Positions 8,014 to 15,716 of a DNA stretch of 64,000 bases are shown here, in pieces (position 1 is the stretch's first letter; every line of letters begins with the position of its first letter). The notes beneath the pieces are model-generated. The model saw only the letters and a program-made list of their open reading frames with translations, was not told where the DNA came from and made no database searches. Origin of the DNA: DASWOJ01 sp964250755. GTDB taxonomy: Bacteria; Pseudomonadota; Alphaproteobacteria; Acetobacterales; Acetobacteraceae. Where the stretch lies: positions 124,001 through 188,000 of the forward strand of contig CAXUHB010000003.1 in NCBI GenBank assembly GCA_964250755.1, written 5' to 3'. Position numbers and translations under genes: made by a program.

Positions 8014-8950
8014 GGCAGTGCCGCGCCGGATCATCATAGACACCGACCCCGGCAAGGACGACGCCGTCGCCATCCTGCTGGCCCTGGCGTCGCCTGACGA
8101 ACTGGAGGTGCTGTCCCTGGTCGCCGTCGCCGGCAACGTGCCGCTGGCGCGGACCTGGGGCAACGCCCGCCGCCTGGTGGAACTGGCCGGGCGGCCCGAC
8201 GTGCCGGTTTACGGCGGTTGCGCCCGGCCGATGGTGCGCCTGCCCATCACGGCCGAGCACGTCCACGGCGGCACCGGCCTGCACGGCCTGGACCTGCCGG
8301 AGCCTCGGACCCCGCCGCGTCCGGAGCATGGCGTGGACCACCTGGTGGATACCCTGCGCGCGTCCGCCGCAGGCGAGGTTACGCTTTGCCTGCTCGGCCC
8401 CGCAACCAACCTGGCCGTGGCGCTGGTGCGTGCGCCGGACATCGCCGGGCGCATCCGGGAGGTCGTATGGATGGCCGGCGCGCGGAGCGAGGGCGGCAAC
8501 GTCACCCCCGCCGCGGAGTACAATGTCCATGCCGATCCCGAAGCGGCGCAGGTGCTGCTGACCAGCGGCATCCCGCTGGTGATGCTGCCGCTGGACCTGA
8601 CGCACCAGGTGCGCCTGGACGCCGGGCGCCTGGCCCGGCTGCGGGCCATCGGCACCGCCGCTGCCCGGGCCGTCGCGGCGCTGTTCCCGCCCGATGCCGG
8701 CCCGGCGCGGGAGCGCGGCGGCGCTCCGCTGCACGATCCCTGCGTGATCGCGCACCTGCTGCGGCCCGGCCTGTTCAGCGGGCGCCGCATCCATGTGGCG
8801 GTGGAGACTGGCAGCGCGCTGACGCTCGGCATGACGGTGGCCGACGTGTGGGGCGTCACAGGCCTCCCCCCCAACGCGACCTGGCTGGACCAGGCGGACG
8901 CGGACGGCTTCTTCGCGCTGCTGTGCGAACGGCTGGCGCGCTTGCCGTAA
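8003..8950 (+). CDS. Nucleoside hydrolase (inosine/uridine-preferring family)
   Basis: A 315-residue enzyme that cleaves the N-glycosidic bond of nucleosides to ribose and free base. The calcium-binding N-terminal motif IIIDTDPGKDDA is intact, and later Asp/Asn ligands appear in AAEYNVHADPEAA and in the LHDPCVIAHLL strand, as in the IunH/RihA family. ATG 8003 overlaps the deoxyribosyltransferase stop; GTG 8018 (protein starting VPRRIIID) is a plausible alternative. Together with the upstream gene and the purine-ring enzymes further right, it points to nucleoside scavenging. Base preference is not predictable here. Confidence 0.93.
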   Translation: MGARAVPRRIIIDTDPGKDDAVAILLALASPDELEVLSLVAVAGNVPLARTWGNARRLVELAGRPDVPVYGGCARPMVRLPITAEHVHGGTGLHGLDLPEPRTPPRPEHGVDHLVDTLRASAAGEVTLCLLGPATNLAVALVRAPDIAGRIREVVWMAGARSEGGNVTPAAEYNVHADPEAAQVLLTSGIPLVMLPLDLTHQVRLDAGRLARLRAIGTAAARAVAALFPPDAGPARERGGAPLHDPCVIAHLLRPGLFSGRRIHVAVETGSALTLGMTVADVWGVTGLPPNATWLDQADADGFFALLCERLARLP

Positions 8951-8959
8951 GGCGCGGCG

Positions 8960-9358
8960 TCAGCCCAGCGCCTGCCGGGCCGAGACGTGGGCGGCGACCA
9001 CCTTCCAGCCCACGTCCGCGAACCGCACCCAGGTCTGGCTCTGCCGCCCCACCAGGTCGCGGCCCCGCACCTTGAACTCCAGGTTGACGGTGGCGAGGCC
9101 GTGCCCGAGCGTCAGTATCTCCAGCCGCAGCCGGCGCTCCTTGATGCCCGGCCCCGGCGGACGCGCCACGCGGTGGGCGTGTATCTCGTCGAAGCCGTAA
9201 CCATGCTCGGCAAAGGCGTAGCGGATCGTGTGGGGGCTGTCCCAGAACGTGGCGTCCAGCACCGCCACGTCCCGGTCAACCAGCGCCTGCTCGTAGCGCT
9301 CGAACAGGGCGCGCACCTCGGCGACGACTTCGGGCAGGTTGGGCGTGGTGTCCGTCAT
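8960..9358 (-). CDS. AtzH/HpxZ-like (DUF3225, SnoaL fold) protein
   Basis: A 132-residue cone-shaped NTF2/SnoaL-like protein of the AtzH/HpxZ (DUF3225) family. The pattern ALVDRDVAVLDATFWDSP, EHGYGFDEIHAHR and QSQTWVRFADVGWKVVAAHVS is typical. Members are encoded beside amidases that hydrolyse small ureides and amides (cyanuric acid, oxalurate and related routes); some are reported to have amidohydrolase activity, while others are of unknown role. Here it lies 7 bp downstream of the amidase gene on the same strand, forming a two-gene operon divergent from the ABC importer. Confidence 0.85.
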   Translation of the reverse strand: MTDTTPNLPEVVAEVRALFERYEQALVDRDVAVLDATFWDSPHTIRYAFAEHGYGFDEIHAHRVARPPGPGIKERRLRLEILTLGHGLATVNLEFKVRGRDLVGRQSQTWVRFADVGWKVVAAHVSARQALG

Positions 9359-9365
9359 GCGTCCC

Positions 9366-10535
9366 TCATGCAGCAGCGAAGCGGCGGGCGACCTGCATCA
9401 GCTCCAGGTCGCCCCCGCACGGGCCGATGATGGACAGGCCAACCGGGAGGCCGTCCACCGCCGCGCCGGGCAGGCTGACCTGGGGCACGCCGGTCAGGCC
9501 GCCGTGGCTGGTCAGGCAACTGATCCTCTCACGCAGGAAGTCGAGCTGCGACAGCGGCAGGCCGCGGGCGGGCGCGGGGAAGGGCGTGGTCGGCAGGCAC
9601 AGGATCGTGCCCGGCGGCAGCAGCAGGCGCAGCCGCGCCCGCGCCTCCTCACGCATCAGCGCCGCGGCGGTGCGCTCGGCATCCGTCAGGGCGGAGCCGA
9701 ACACCAGGCCGCGGGCCACGCTGAACGCCAGGCGCGGGTTGCGGGCGTCCAGCCAGGGCTGGAAGGTGCGCCAGGACTCGCTGCTTTGCAGCACCCGCTG
9801 GGCGCGCTGCCAGACGGACAGGCCCTGGGGGGCCAGGGTCTCGTCGCGGCGGCGGCCGATCAGGGCGGCCAGGCGGTCCACCAGGGGCGCAAGCGCGTCC
9901 TGCACCGCCGGGTCGGCGAAGCCGAAGGCATCGGCCGCCACCAGCAGGGTGGACGGCAGCTGCTCCGGCAGGGGCGCGCCGCACAGGACCTCCCCCACCC
10001 GGGCGAAGGTGCCGGCATCGCGGGCCAGCCAGCCGCAGGTGTCGGCGCTGGGCGACTGCACGGTGATGCCTGCGAAGCCGATGCGCCCGTGGGTGGGGCG
10101 GATGCCATACAGGCCGCAGAAGCTGGCGGGCACCCGCACCGACCCGCCGCTGTCGGTGCCGAGCGCGAAGTCACACGCCCCGCCGGCGACGGCGGAGGCC
10201 GATCCGCTGGACGACCCGCCGGGCACCCGCCCCGGCGCTGCAGGGTTGAGCGGCGTGCCGTCATGCGCGTTCTCGCCCAGGATGCCGAGCGAGACCTCGT
10301 CCGTGATGGTCTTGCCCACCACCGACGCCCCGGCGTCCAGCAGCGCCTGCACCACCGGGGCGTGGCGCGCGGGGACGGGATGCTGGCCCGGCCAATCGGG
10401 GCTGCCGCCGCCGGTGGGCCAGCCCGCCACGTCAATCAGGTCCTTCACGGCGAAGGTCAGGCCGTCCAGCGCGCCGCCTGGCGTGCCCGGGATTCGGCAC
10501 CGCGGCCCCGCGACGAAGGCGTTCAGGTCATCCAA
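9366..10535 (-). CDS. Amidase signature enzyme (AMI1-like)
   Basis: A 389-residue amidase with the Ser-cisSer-Lys triad: Lys in FAVKDLIDVAG, cis-Ser in VPGGSSSGSASA, and nucleophile in GTDSGGSVRVPASFCG. Together with ENAHDGTPLNP, this resembles plant AMI1-like short amidases rather than the longer AtzE/GatA forms, so the lack of an AtzG/GatC-type partner is not necessarily a defect. TTG 10535 (protein MDDLNAFV) is preferred because GGGAGA lies seven bases upstream; in-frame extension to 10772 crosses the divergent ABC gene and has no similarity to amidases. Likely substrate is a small amide or ureide, by its AtzH-like partner and the purine-related genes nearby. Confidence 0.88.
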   Translation of the reverse strand: MDDLNAFVAGPRCRIPGTPGGALDGLTFAVKDLIDVAGWPTGGGSPDWPGQHPVPARHAPVVQALLDAGASVVGKTITDEVSLGILGENAHDGTPLNPAAPGRVPGGSSSGSASAVAGGACDFALGTDSGGSVRVPASFCGLYGIRPTHGRIGFAGITVQSPSADTCGWLARDAGTFARVGEVLCGAPLPEQLPSTLLVAADAFGFADPAVQDALAPLVDRLAALIGRRRDETLAPQGLSVWQRAQRVLQSSESWRTFQPWLDARNPRLAFSVARGLVFGSALTDAERTAAALMREEARARLRLLLPPGTILCLPTTPFPAPARGLPLSQLDFLRERISCLTSHGGLTGVPQVSLPGAAVDGLPVGLSIIGPCGGDLELMQVARRFAAA

Positions 10536-10629
10536 CGCGGGTCTCCCACCGATCCGTTGGGGTCCGTAGCACAGGCCGGGCCATATCGCAGGCGGCACGT
10601 TGGCACGCACTTTGCTGTGATCCCTGGGC

Positions 10630-11700
10630 ATGAACGCCGCCGCCCCAGGCCAGACGCTGCTGCTGGACCGCATCACCCACCAGTATGCGGGGCACAAGGC
10701 CGTGGACGGCGTGACGCTGGACATCGGCGGCGGGGAGCTTGCGGCGCTGCTCGGCCCGTCCGGATGCGGCAAGACGACGCTGCTGCGGATCGTTGCCGGG
10801 CTGGTGCAGCAGACGGCGGGGCGGGTGGTGGTGGGCGGACGGGCGGTGGACGCGCTGCCGCCCAGCCGGCGCCCGGTGGGGATCGTGTTCCAGTCTTACG
10901 CCTTGTTCCCGCACATGACGGTGCTGGAGAACGTCGCCTACGGCCTGGCCGCCCGCGGCGTGGACCGGGCGGCGCGGGGGCGGGAGGCCGCGCGGATGCT
11001 GGACCTGGTGCAGCTTGGCCATCTCGGCGCGCGCCTGCCCCGCGCCCTGTCCGGCGGGCAGCAGCAGCGGGTGGCGCTGGCCCGGGCGCTGGCGGTGCAG
11101 CCCGCCATCCTGCTGCTGGACGAGCCGTTCGCCGCGCTGGACAAGAACCTGCGCCTGGACATGCAGATCGAGATCAAGCGCATCCAGCGCCTGGCCGGCA
11201 CGACCACCATCCTGGTGACGCACGACCAGGAGGAGGCGCTGAGCATGGCCGACCGCGTGGCCGTGCTGAACGCCGGCCGGCTGGAGCAATTCGGGCCGCC
11301 GACCGAGGTGTATGACCAGCCGGCCAGCCTGTTCGTGAACAGCTTCGTCGGCCAGGCCAACCGGCTGGGCGGCACGCTGGCGGCGGGCGGCGCGGTGCGG
11401 CTGGACGCGGGCGGCACCGTGTCGGCCCGCGCGGCTGCGCTGCCGCCGGGCAGCCGCGTGGTGGTGTGCCTGCGTCCGGAGCATCTGCGGTTCGCGCCCG
11501 ATGCCCAATCCGGGGGCATCCCGGCCACGCTGGAGCTGGCCCTGCCGCTTGGCCCCACGGTCGTGCACGAGGTGCGGTTCGGCGACGGCAGCACCGCCAA
11601 GATCACCGAACCGCGGGAGGCCGGCGCCGTCCCGCGCCAGCCCGGCGCGGCCGTCCACGTTCTGGCCGCCCCCGGCCTGGCCTCGGCATTCGCCGCCTGA
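10630..11700 (+). CDS. ABC importer ATP-binding protein (PotA-like)
   Basis: A 356-residue ATPase of the spermidine/putrescine-type (CUT1/PotA) importers. It has Walker A GPSGCGKTT, Q-loop FQSYALFPHMTV, signature LSGGQQQR, Walker B ILLLDEPFAALD and switch THDQEE, then a C-terminal TOBE regulatory domain (about 270-356, RPEHLRF). It is the first gene of a five-gene run (ATPase, binding protein, two permeases, fused uric-acid pathway enzyme) divergent from the amidase. The gene context suggests a purine-derived or ureide substrate rather than a polyamine, but this is inference. Confidence 0.93.
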   Translation: MNAAAPGQTLLLDRITHQYAGHKAVDGVTLDIGGGELAALLGPSGCGKTTLLRIVAGLVQQTAGRVVVGGRAVDALPPSRRPVGIVFQSYALFPHMTVLENVAYGLAARGVDRAARGREAARMLDLVQLGHLGARLPRALSGGQQQRVALARALAVQPAILLLDEPFAALDKNLRLDMQIEIKRIQRLAGTTTILVTHDQEEALSMADRVAVLNAGRLEQFGPPTEVYDQPASLFVNSFVGQANRLGGTLAAGGAVRLDAGGTVSARAAALPPGSRVVVCLRPEHLRFAPDAQSGGIPATLELALPLGPTVVHEVRFGDGSTAKITEPREAGAVPRQPGAAVHVLAAPGLASAFAA

Positions 11701-11724
11701 ACCCTCTGCACGAAGGAGCTTGCC

Positions 11725-12777
11725 ATGCTGCGGCGCCGATTGATGACCGACTCTGCCAAGATGGCCGCGCTCACGCTCGGGGCCATGCACGCCTTCCCCG
11801 GGCTGACCTGGGCGCAGGCGCGTCCGCTGGTGTTCGCGACCTTCACCGGCAGTTGGGAGGAGGCGCACAAGGCCGTGCTGGTGCCGGCCTTCCGCCGGGC
11901 CGCCGGCAACGCGGGGATCGTGCTGGACCCGATGCTGTCGGTGGACCAGATCGCGAAGGTCTCGGCGGCCCGCGCCGCGCCGCCGATAGACGTGATGCTG
12001 CACGATCCCGGCCCGGGCCTGCAGGCCATCGCCGCGGGGCTGGTGGAGCCGTATCCGGTCGCGCGCAGCGCCCACTACAAGGACCTGATCCCCGTCGCGC
12101 AGGAGCCGGACGGGCCTGCGCCGTTCTTTCAGGTGGTGGGCCTGACCTACAACCCGGAGACGGTGAAGACCCCGCCCACCAGTTGGGCCGACCTGTGGAG
12201 CCCCATCTACAAGAACCGCGTCGGCATCACGAACCTGGCGAGCACGCTGGGCACGGGCTTCCTGGTGGAGGTCGCACGGATGCGCGGCGGGTCGGAGCGG
12301 GACGTGGAGCCCGGCTTTGCAGCGCTGCGCGAGCTGAAGCCGAACCTGTCCGCCGTGGCGGCCAACCCCGGCGCGCTGGCGGCACTGTATCAGCAGGGGC
12401 AGGTTGACATCTCCCCGGGCAACTTCAACGCGATCCAGATCCTGAAGGCGCAGGGGGTGCCGGTGGAGTTCGCGGTGCCCAGGGAGGGCGCCATTGCCTT
12501 CCGCACCACGATGCACATCACCAAGAACACGCCGAATGCCGAGCTGGCGTTCAAGCTGATCGAGGCGGCGCTGTCGCCGGAGGTGCAGGCGGCGCTGATG
12601 GCCTCGCCCTACCTGGTCGTGCCGACCAACACGAAGGTGCCGATTGCCGGGGAGGTCGCCAAGCTGGTGCCCGACCACGCGGCGATGCGCGGCCGCTTCG
12701 TGTTCCAGGACTGGGCGGCGATCAACGAGCAAAGGGCGGGGTGGCTGGAGCGGTTCAACCGGGAGATGCGGGGCTGA
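11725..12777 (+). CDS. ABC importer periplasmic substrate-binding protein (PotD-like)
   Basis: A 350-residue exported binding protein of the PotD/family-1 extracellular solute-binding group. The N-terminus has arginines, a hydrophobic core and an AQA cleavage site around residue 32. Mature sequence shows the family pattern LVFATFTGSWEEA, FFQVVGLTYNPETV, TSWADLWSP and a C-terminal KLIEAALSPEVQAAL. It lies 24 bp after the ATPase gene, preceded by AAGGAG. It delivers substrate to the permeases encoded after a 205-bp gap that holds two facing palindromic repeats. Confidence 0.9.
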   Translation: MLRRRLMTDSAKMAALTLGAMHAFPGLTWAQARPLVFATFTGSWEEAHKAVLVPAFRRAAGNAGIVLDPMLSVDQIAKVSAARAAPPIDVMLHDPGPGLQAIAAGLVEPYPVARSAHYKDLIPVAQEPDGPAPFFQVVGLTYNPETVKTPPTSWADLWSPIYKNRVGITNLASTLGTGFLVEVARMRGGSERDVEPGFAALRELKPNLSAVAANPGALAALYQQGQVDISPGNFNAIQILKAQGVPVEFAVPREGAIAFRTTMHITKNTPNAELAFKLIEAALSPEVQAALMASPYLVVPTNTKVPIAGEVAKLVPDHAAMRGRFVFQDWAAINEQRAGWLERFNREMRG

Positions 12778-12790
12778 TGACAGGGGGCCG

Positions 12791-12834
12791 CCTTCTCCCT
12801 CTCCCTGCGGGAGAGGGCCGGGGTGAGGGAGGCC
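12791..12834 (+). repeat. 44-bp GC-rich palindromic repeat, copy a
   Basis: Begins CCTTCTCCCTCTCCCTGCGG and ends GGGGTGAGGGAGGCC; its core CTCTCCCTGCGGGAGAG is self-complementary. It faces copy b at 12911-12954, which is its reverse complement with four differences, so the two can also pair with each other across a 76-base spacer. Such CTCTCCCNNNGGGAGAG repeats are widespread in proteobacterial intergenic DNA. Confidence 0.9.
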
Positions 12835-12910
12835 GCACGAGCGAAGTGTTGGGCGACCGGACAGGAGTGGGGACCGGATCGGCTCCAAGCTGGCCAAGCT
12901 GGGCGCGTGC

Positions 12911-12954
12911 GGCCTCCCTCACCCCGTCTCTCTCCCGGAGGGAGAGGGAGAAGG
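12911..12954 (-). repeat. 44-bp GC-rich palindromic repeat, copy b
   Basis: Reverse-oriented partner of the repeat at 12791-12834, reading GGCCTCCCTCACCCC then a self-complementary CTCTCCCGGAGGGAGAG core. It ends 28 bp before the start of the first permease gene. In the transcript the pair could fold into one long stem between the binding-protein and permease cistrons, which often lowers downstream expression or stabilises the upstream message. Confidence 0.9.
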
Positions 12955-12982
12955 CAGCAGCCTCCGTTCGTAGAATGCGCCC

Positions 12983-13819
12983 ATGACCCGCGCTGACGCT
13001 GCTGGGTTCAGCCCGCGGCTGGCGTGGCCGTTGGGCGCGTTCCTGGCCGTGCTGTTCGTCGTGCCGCTGCTGATGCTGTGCGGGCTGAGCATGCGGACCC
13101 CGGACGGCCTGGGGCTGGGGCAGTATGCCAGATTCCTGGGCGACGCCTACAGCCTGGGCGTGCTGGGCGCCACCATGCGCCTGGGGGCGGAGGTCACGCT
13201 GGCCTGCCTCGTGCTGGGGTTCCCGCTGGCGTGGCTGCACGCCCGATCCTCCCCGCGGGTGCGGGCGGTGCTGATGCTGGTGGTGCTGCTGCCGCTGCTG
13301 ACCAGCGTGGTCGTGCGGACCTTCGCGTGGATCGTCGTGCTCGGGCGGCAGGGGATCGTGAACCAGGCGCTGCTGGGGATGGGCCTGACCACGGCGCCGC
13401 TGCGGCTGCTCTATACTGAGGGCGGGCTGGTCGCGGCGCTGGCGCAGGTGCAGATGCCGCTGATGGTGTTGCCGCTGATCGCCGCGCTGGGCCGCATCGG
13501 GCCGGACCTGCCGGACGCCGCGGGCATCCTGGGCGCGGGCGCCTGGCGGGTGTTTGCGACCGTGACGTTGCCTCTGGCGCTGCCGGGCGTCATCGCGGGG
13601 TGCCTGCTGACCTACACCGCCGCGGTGACGGCGTTCATCACGCAAAGCCTGGTGGGTGGGGGGCAGATGCTGTTCATGCCGGCCTATGTGCTGCAGCAGG
13701 CGCTGGCGCTGGGGGACATGCCCTATGCCTCGGCGGTGTCGGTCATCTTCCTGGCGGCGGTGCTGGCGGTGGTCGCGGCGCTGACGGCGCTGGGCCGGCG
13801 GGTGCGCGGATATGCGTGA
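12983..13819 (+). CDS. ABC importer permease (PotB-like)
   Basis: A 278-residue inner-membrane permease with about six membrane helices. The cytoplasmic EAA-type loop is visible as DAAGILGAGAWRVFATVTLPLALPG, which docks on the ATPase. N-terminal LFVVPLLMLCGLS and VVVRTFAWIVVLGRQG are typical of PotB/PotH-type subunits. It overlaps the next permease by 8 nt. Confidence 0.92.
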   Translation: MTRADAAGFSPRLAWPLGAFLAVLFVVPLLMLCGLSMRTPDGLGLGQYARFLGDAYSLGVLGATMRLGAEVTLACLVLGFPLAWLHARSSPRVRAVLMLVVLLPLLTSVVVRTFAWIVVLGRQGIVNQALLGMGLTTAPLRLLYTEGGLVAALAQVQMPLMVLPLIAALGRIGPDLPDAAGILGAGAWRVFATVTLPLALPGVIAGCLLTYTAAVTAFITQSLVGGGQMLFMPAYVLQQALALGDMPYASAVSVIFLAAVLAVVAALTALGRRVRGYA

Positions 13820-14657
13820 CGGGGACCTGCCAGCCGCACCTGCGCCCGCCCGGCAGCGCGCGGGGTGGGAAGCCTGGAGCTTCCGCCTTGTGATGGGCAC
13901 GCTGGCCGGCGCCGCGCTCGTGCTGCTGTTCGCGCCGACGCTGGTGGTGCTGGTCGTGTCTTTCACGTCCGGGCTGTCGCTGCGCTTCCCGCCGCCGGGG
14001 TTCTCGTTCCGCTGGTATGCGGCGCTGACGGAGGCCACGGGCCTGCAGTTCGCGGCCTGGAACAGCTTCAAGGTCGCGGTGGCCGCGACGCTGCTGTCCC
14101 TGCTGCTGGGCGTCGGCGGCGCGTTGGGCATCGCGCGCAGCCCGCGCCTGCAGGCGCGCGTGCTGGACGGGCTGTTCATGGCGCCGCTGGTGCTGCCGGC
14201 GCTGGCGTTCGGGCTGGCGGCGCTGATGCTGTTCAGCGCGGTGGGCCTGCCGGTGTCGCCGCTGACGCTCACGCTCGGCCACACCGTCGTGTGCGTGCCC
14301 TTCGTGGTGCGGAACACCGTGGCGTCCCTGCAGCAGCTCGACCCGGCGCTGCTGGAAGGCTCGGCCAGCCTGGGCGCATCCCGGCTCTACACCCTGCGCC
14401 GGGTGGTTCTGCCGCTGGTGCGTCCGGGCATCCTGGCGGGCGGGTTCATCTGCTTCATGGCCAGCTTCGACAACATCCCGGTCTCCCTGTTCCTGCGCGA
14501 CGCCGCGACCGACATGCTGCCGATCCGCATGTGGCAGGACCTGGAGGGCAAGCTGGACGTGACCATCGCCGCCCTGTCCGGCGTGCTGATCGTGGCGACT
14601 GTGGCGGCGATGCTGCTGATGGAGCGGCTGGCCGGCCTGTCGCGGCGGCTGACATGA
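13812..14657 (+). CDS. ABC importer permease (PotC-like)
   Basis: A 281-residue permease with about six membrane helices, pairing with the upstream PotB-like subunit. The EAA loop reads EGSASLGASRLYTLRRVVLPLVRPG. FSFRWYAAL in the first periplasmic loop is the usual PotC/PotI feature. The stop overlaps the start of the fused purine-pathway gene in an ATGA junction, so the transporter and that enzyme are translationally coupled; this is the best clue to the transporter substrate. Confidence 0.92.
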   Translation: MRDGDLPAAPAPARQRAGWEAWSFRLVMGTLAGAALVLLFAPTLVVLVVSFTSGLSLRFPPPGFSFRWYAALTEATGLQFAAWNSFKVAVAATLLSLLLGVGGALGIARSPRLQARVLDGLFMAPLVLPALAFGLAALMLFSAVGLPVSPLTLTLGHTVVCVPFVVRNTVASLQQLDPALLEGSASLGASRLYTLRRVVLPLVRPGILAGGFICFMASFDNIPVSLFLRDAATDMLPIRMWQDLEGKLDVTIAALSGVLIVATVAAMLLMERLAGLSRRLT

Positions 14658-15553
14658 CGGCGGCTGGCATGACCACGCTGGACGCCCTGAACACCGCCAG
14701 CGCCACGGACTTCGCCACGGCGCTGGCCGAGGTGTTCGAACATGCGCCCTGGGTTGCCGCGCAGGCCGCCACGGCCCGGCCTTTCCCGACCGTGGCGGCC
14801 CTGCACGCGGCGATGTTCGCCGCCGTGGAGCGCGCCCCGGCCGCGGAGCAGGCGCGATTCCTGAACGGCCATCCCGAGTTGGCCGGCGCGGCGGCGCGGC
14901 AGGGCACCATGGCGGCGTTCTCGGCACAGGAGCAGGCGGCGTCGGGCCTGGACGGTCTGGACGACGCCGGGTTCGACGCGATGAGCTTCGACGCCATGAA
15001 CAGGGACTACCGCGCCCGGTTCGGCATCCCGTTCATCCTGTGTGTCCGCCGTCACGGGCGCGCGTCGCTGCTGCGCCAGTTCCGGCGCCGGCTGGGCGGC
15101 ACGCCGGACGGGGAGCACGCGGCGGCGCTGCGCGAGGTGTTCCTGATCACACGGCTCCGCATCGCATCGCTGGTGGACGGCCCGGGTGTGCCGGAGGTGA
15201 ACGGGCGCCTGTCCACCCACGTCCTCAGCACCGCGCTGGCGCAGCCCGGCGCGGGCATCCCGGTCGCGCTGTACAGCCTGGACGGCGGCGCGGCGGCGCT
15301 GCTGGCGGAAGGCGTGACGAACGCGGACGGGCGGACCGACGCGCCCTTGCTGCACGGGGCGCCGCTGCGGATCGGGGAATATGAGCTGCGGTTCCAGGTC
15401 GCGGCCCACTTCGCCCGGGTGGGCCTGCCGCAGGCGGACCCGCCCTTCCTGGACACGATCCCGGTGCGGTTCTCGGTCAGCGAGCCGGAGGCGCACTATC
15501 ATGTGCCGCTGCTGATCAGCCCGGGGACCTACACGACCTACCGGGGAAGCTGA
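14654..15553 (+). CDS. Bifunctional OHCU decarboxylase / 5-hydroxyisourate hydrolase
   Basis: A 299-residue fusion of the two enzymes that follow urate oxidase. Residues about 10-170 are 2-oxo-4-hydroxy-4-carboxy-5-ureidoimidazoline decarboxylase (ARFLNGHPELAG, MNRDYRARFGIPFILCV). Residues about 185-299 are the transthyretin-like 5-hydroxyisourate hydrolase (LSTHVLSTALAQPGAGIPV, HYHVPLLISPGTYTTY) ending in the diagnostic tetrapeptide YRGS. In the pathway the hydrolase acts first and the decarboxylase then yields S-allantoin. Start ATG 14654 overlaps the permease stop by four bases; ATG 14669 is an alternative. Urate oxidase itself is not in the window. Domain identity is near certain. Confidence 0.95.
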   Translation: MTAAGMTTLDALNTASATDFATALAEVFEHAPWVAAQAATARPFPTVAALHAAMFAAVERAPAAEQARFLNGHPELAGAAARQGTMAAFSAQEQAASGLDGLDDAGFDAMSFDAMNRDYRARFGIPFILCVRRHGRASLLRQFRRRLGGTPDGEHAAALREVFLITRLRIASLVDGPGVPEVNGRLSTHVLSTALAQPGAGIPVALYSLDGGAAALLAEGVTNADGRTDAPLLHGAPLRIGEYELRFQVAAHFARVGLPQADPPFLDTIPVRFSVSEPEAHYHVPLLISPGTYTTYRGS

Positions 15554-15630
15554 GCCGCGCCTGTCACGCCATGGCGCAGCGGGACGGGGCGGGCCTACAC
15601 GCCGCATCCATGCTGGACGCGCAAGGCCCA

Positions 15631-15677
15631 AGCAGCCTGGCACCCGAGCAGCCTGGCACCCGGGCAGTCTGGCATGG
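15631..15677 (+). repeat. 16-bp tandem direct repeat
   Basis: AGCAGCCTGGCACCCG occurs twice without change (15631-15646, 15647-15662), followed by a degenerate third copy GGCAGTCTGGCATGG. It lies between the fused purine gene and the next permease gene, ending about 40 bp before that start. Probably a slippage product; no role visible. Confidence 0.85.
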
Positions 15678-15716
15678 GCATTGCGTGCCGCTGGGGAAAC
15701 CAGCATCGTCCCCACC

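Noticed and set aside
10536..10772. N-terminal extension of the amidase to 10772
   Set aside because: It would overlap the divergent ATPase gene by more than 140 bp and adds residues unlike any amidase; TTG 10535 has a ribosome-binding site.
9339..11315. Long plus-strand frame across the amidase and ABC ATPase genes
   Set aside because: It is antisense to the amidase triad-bearing gene and out of frame with the ATPase; composition is typical of high-GC shadow frames.
15631..15677. 16-bp direct repeats considered as operator iterons or a small CRISPR
   Set aside because: Only two exact copies without spacers; slippage is the simpler explanation.
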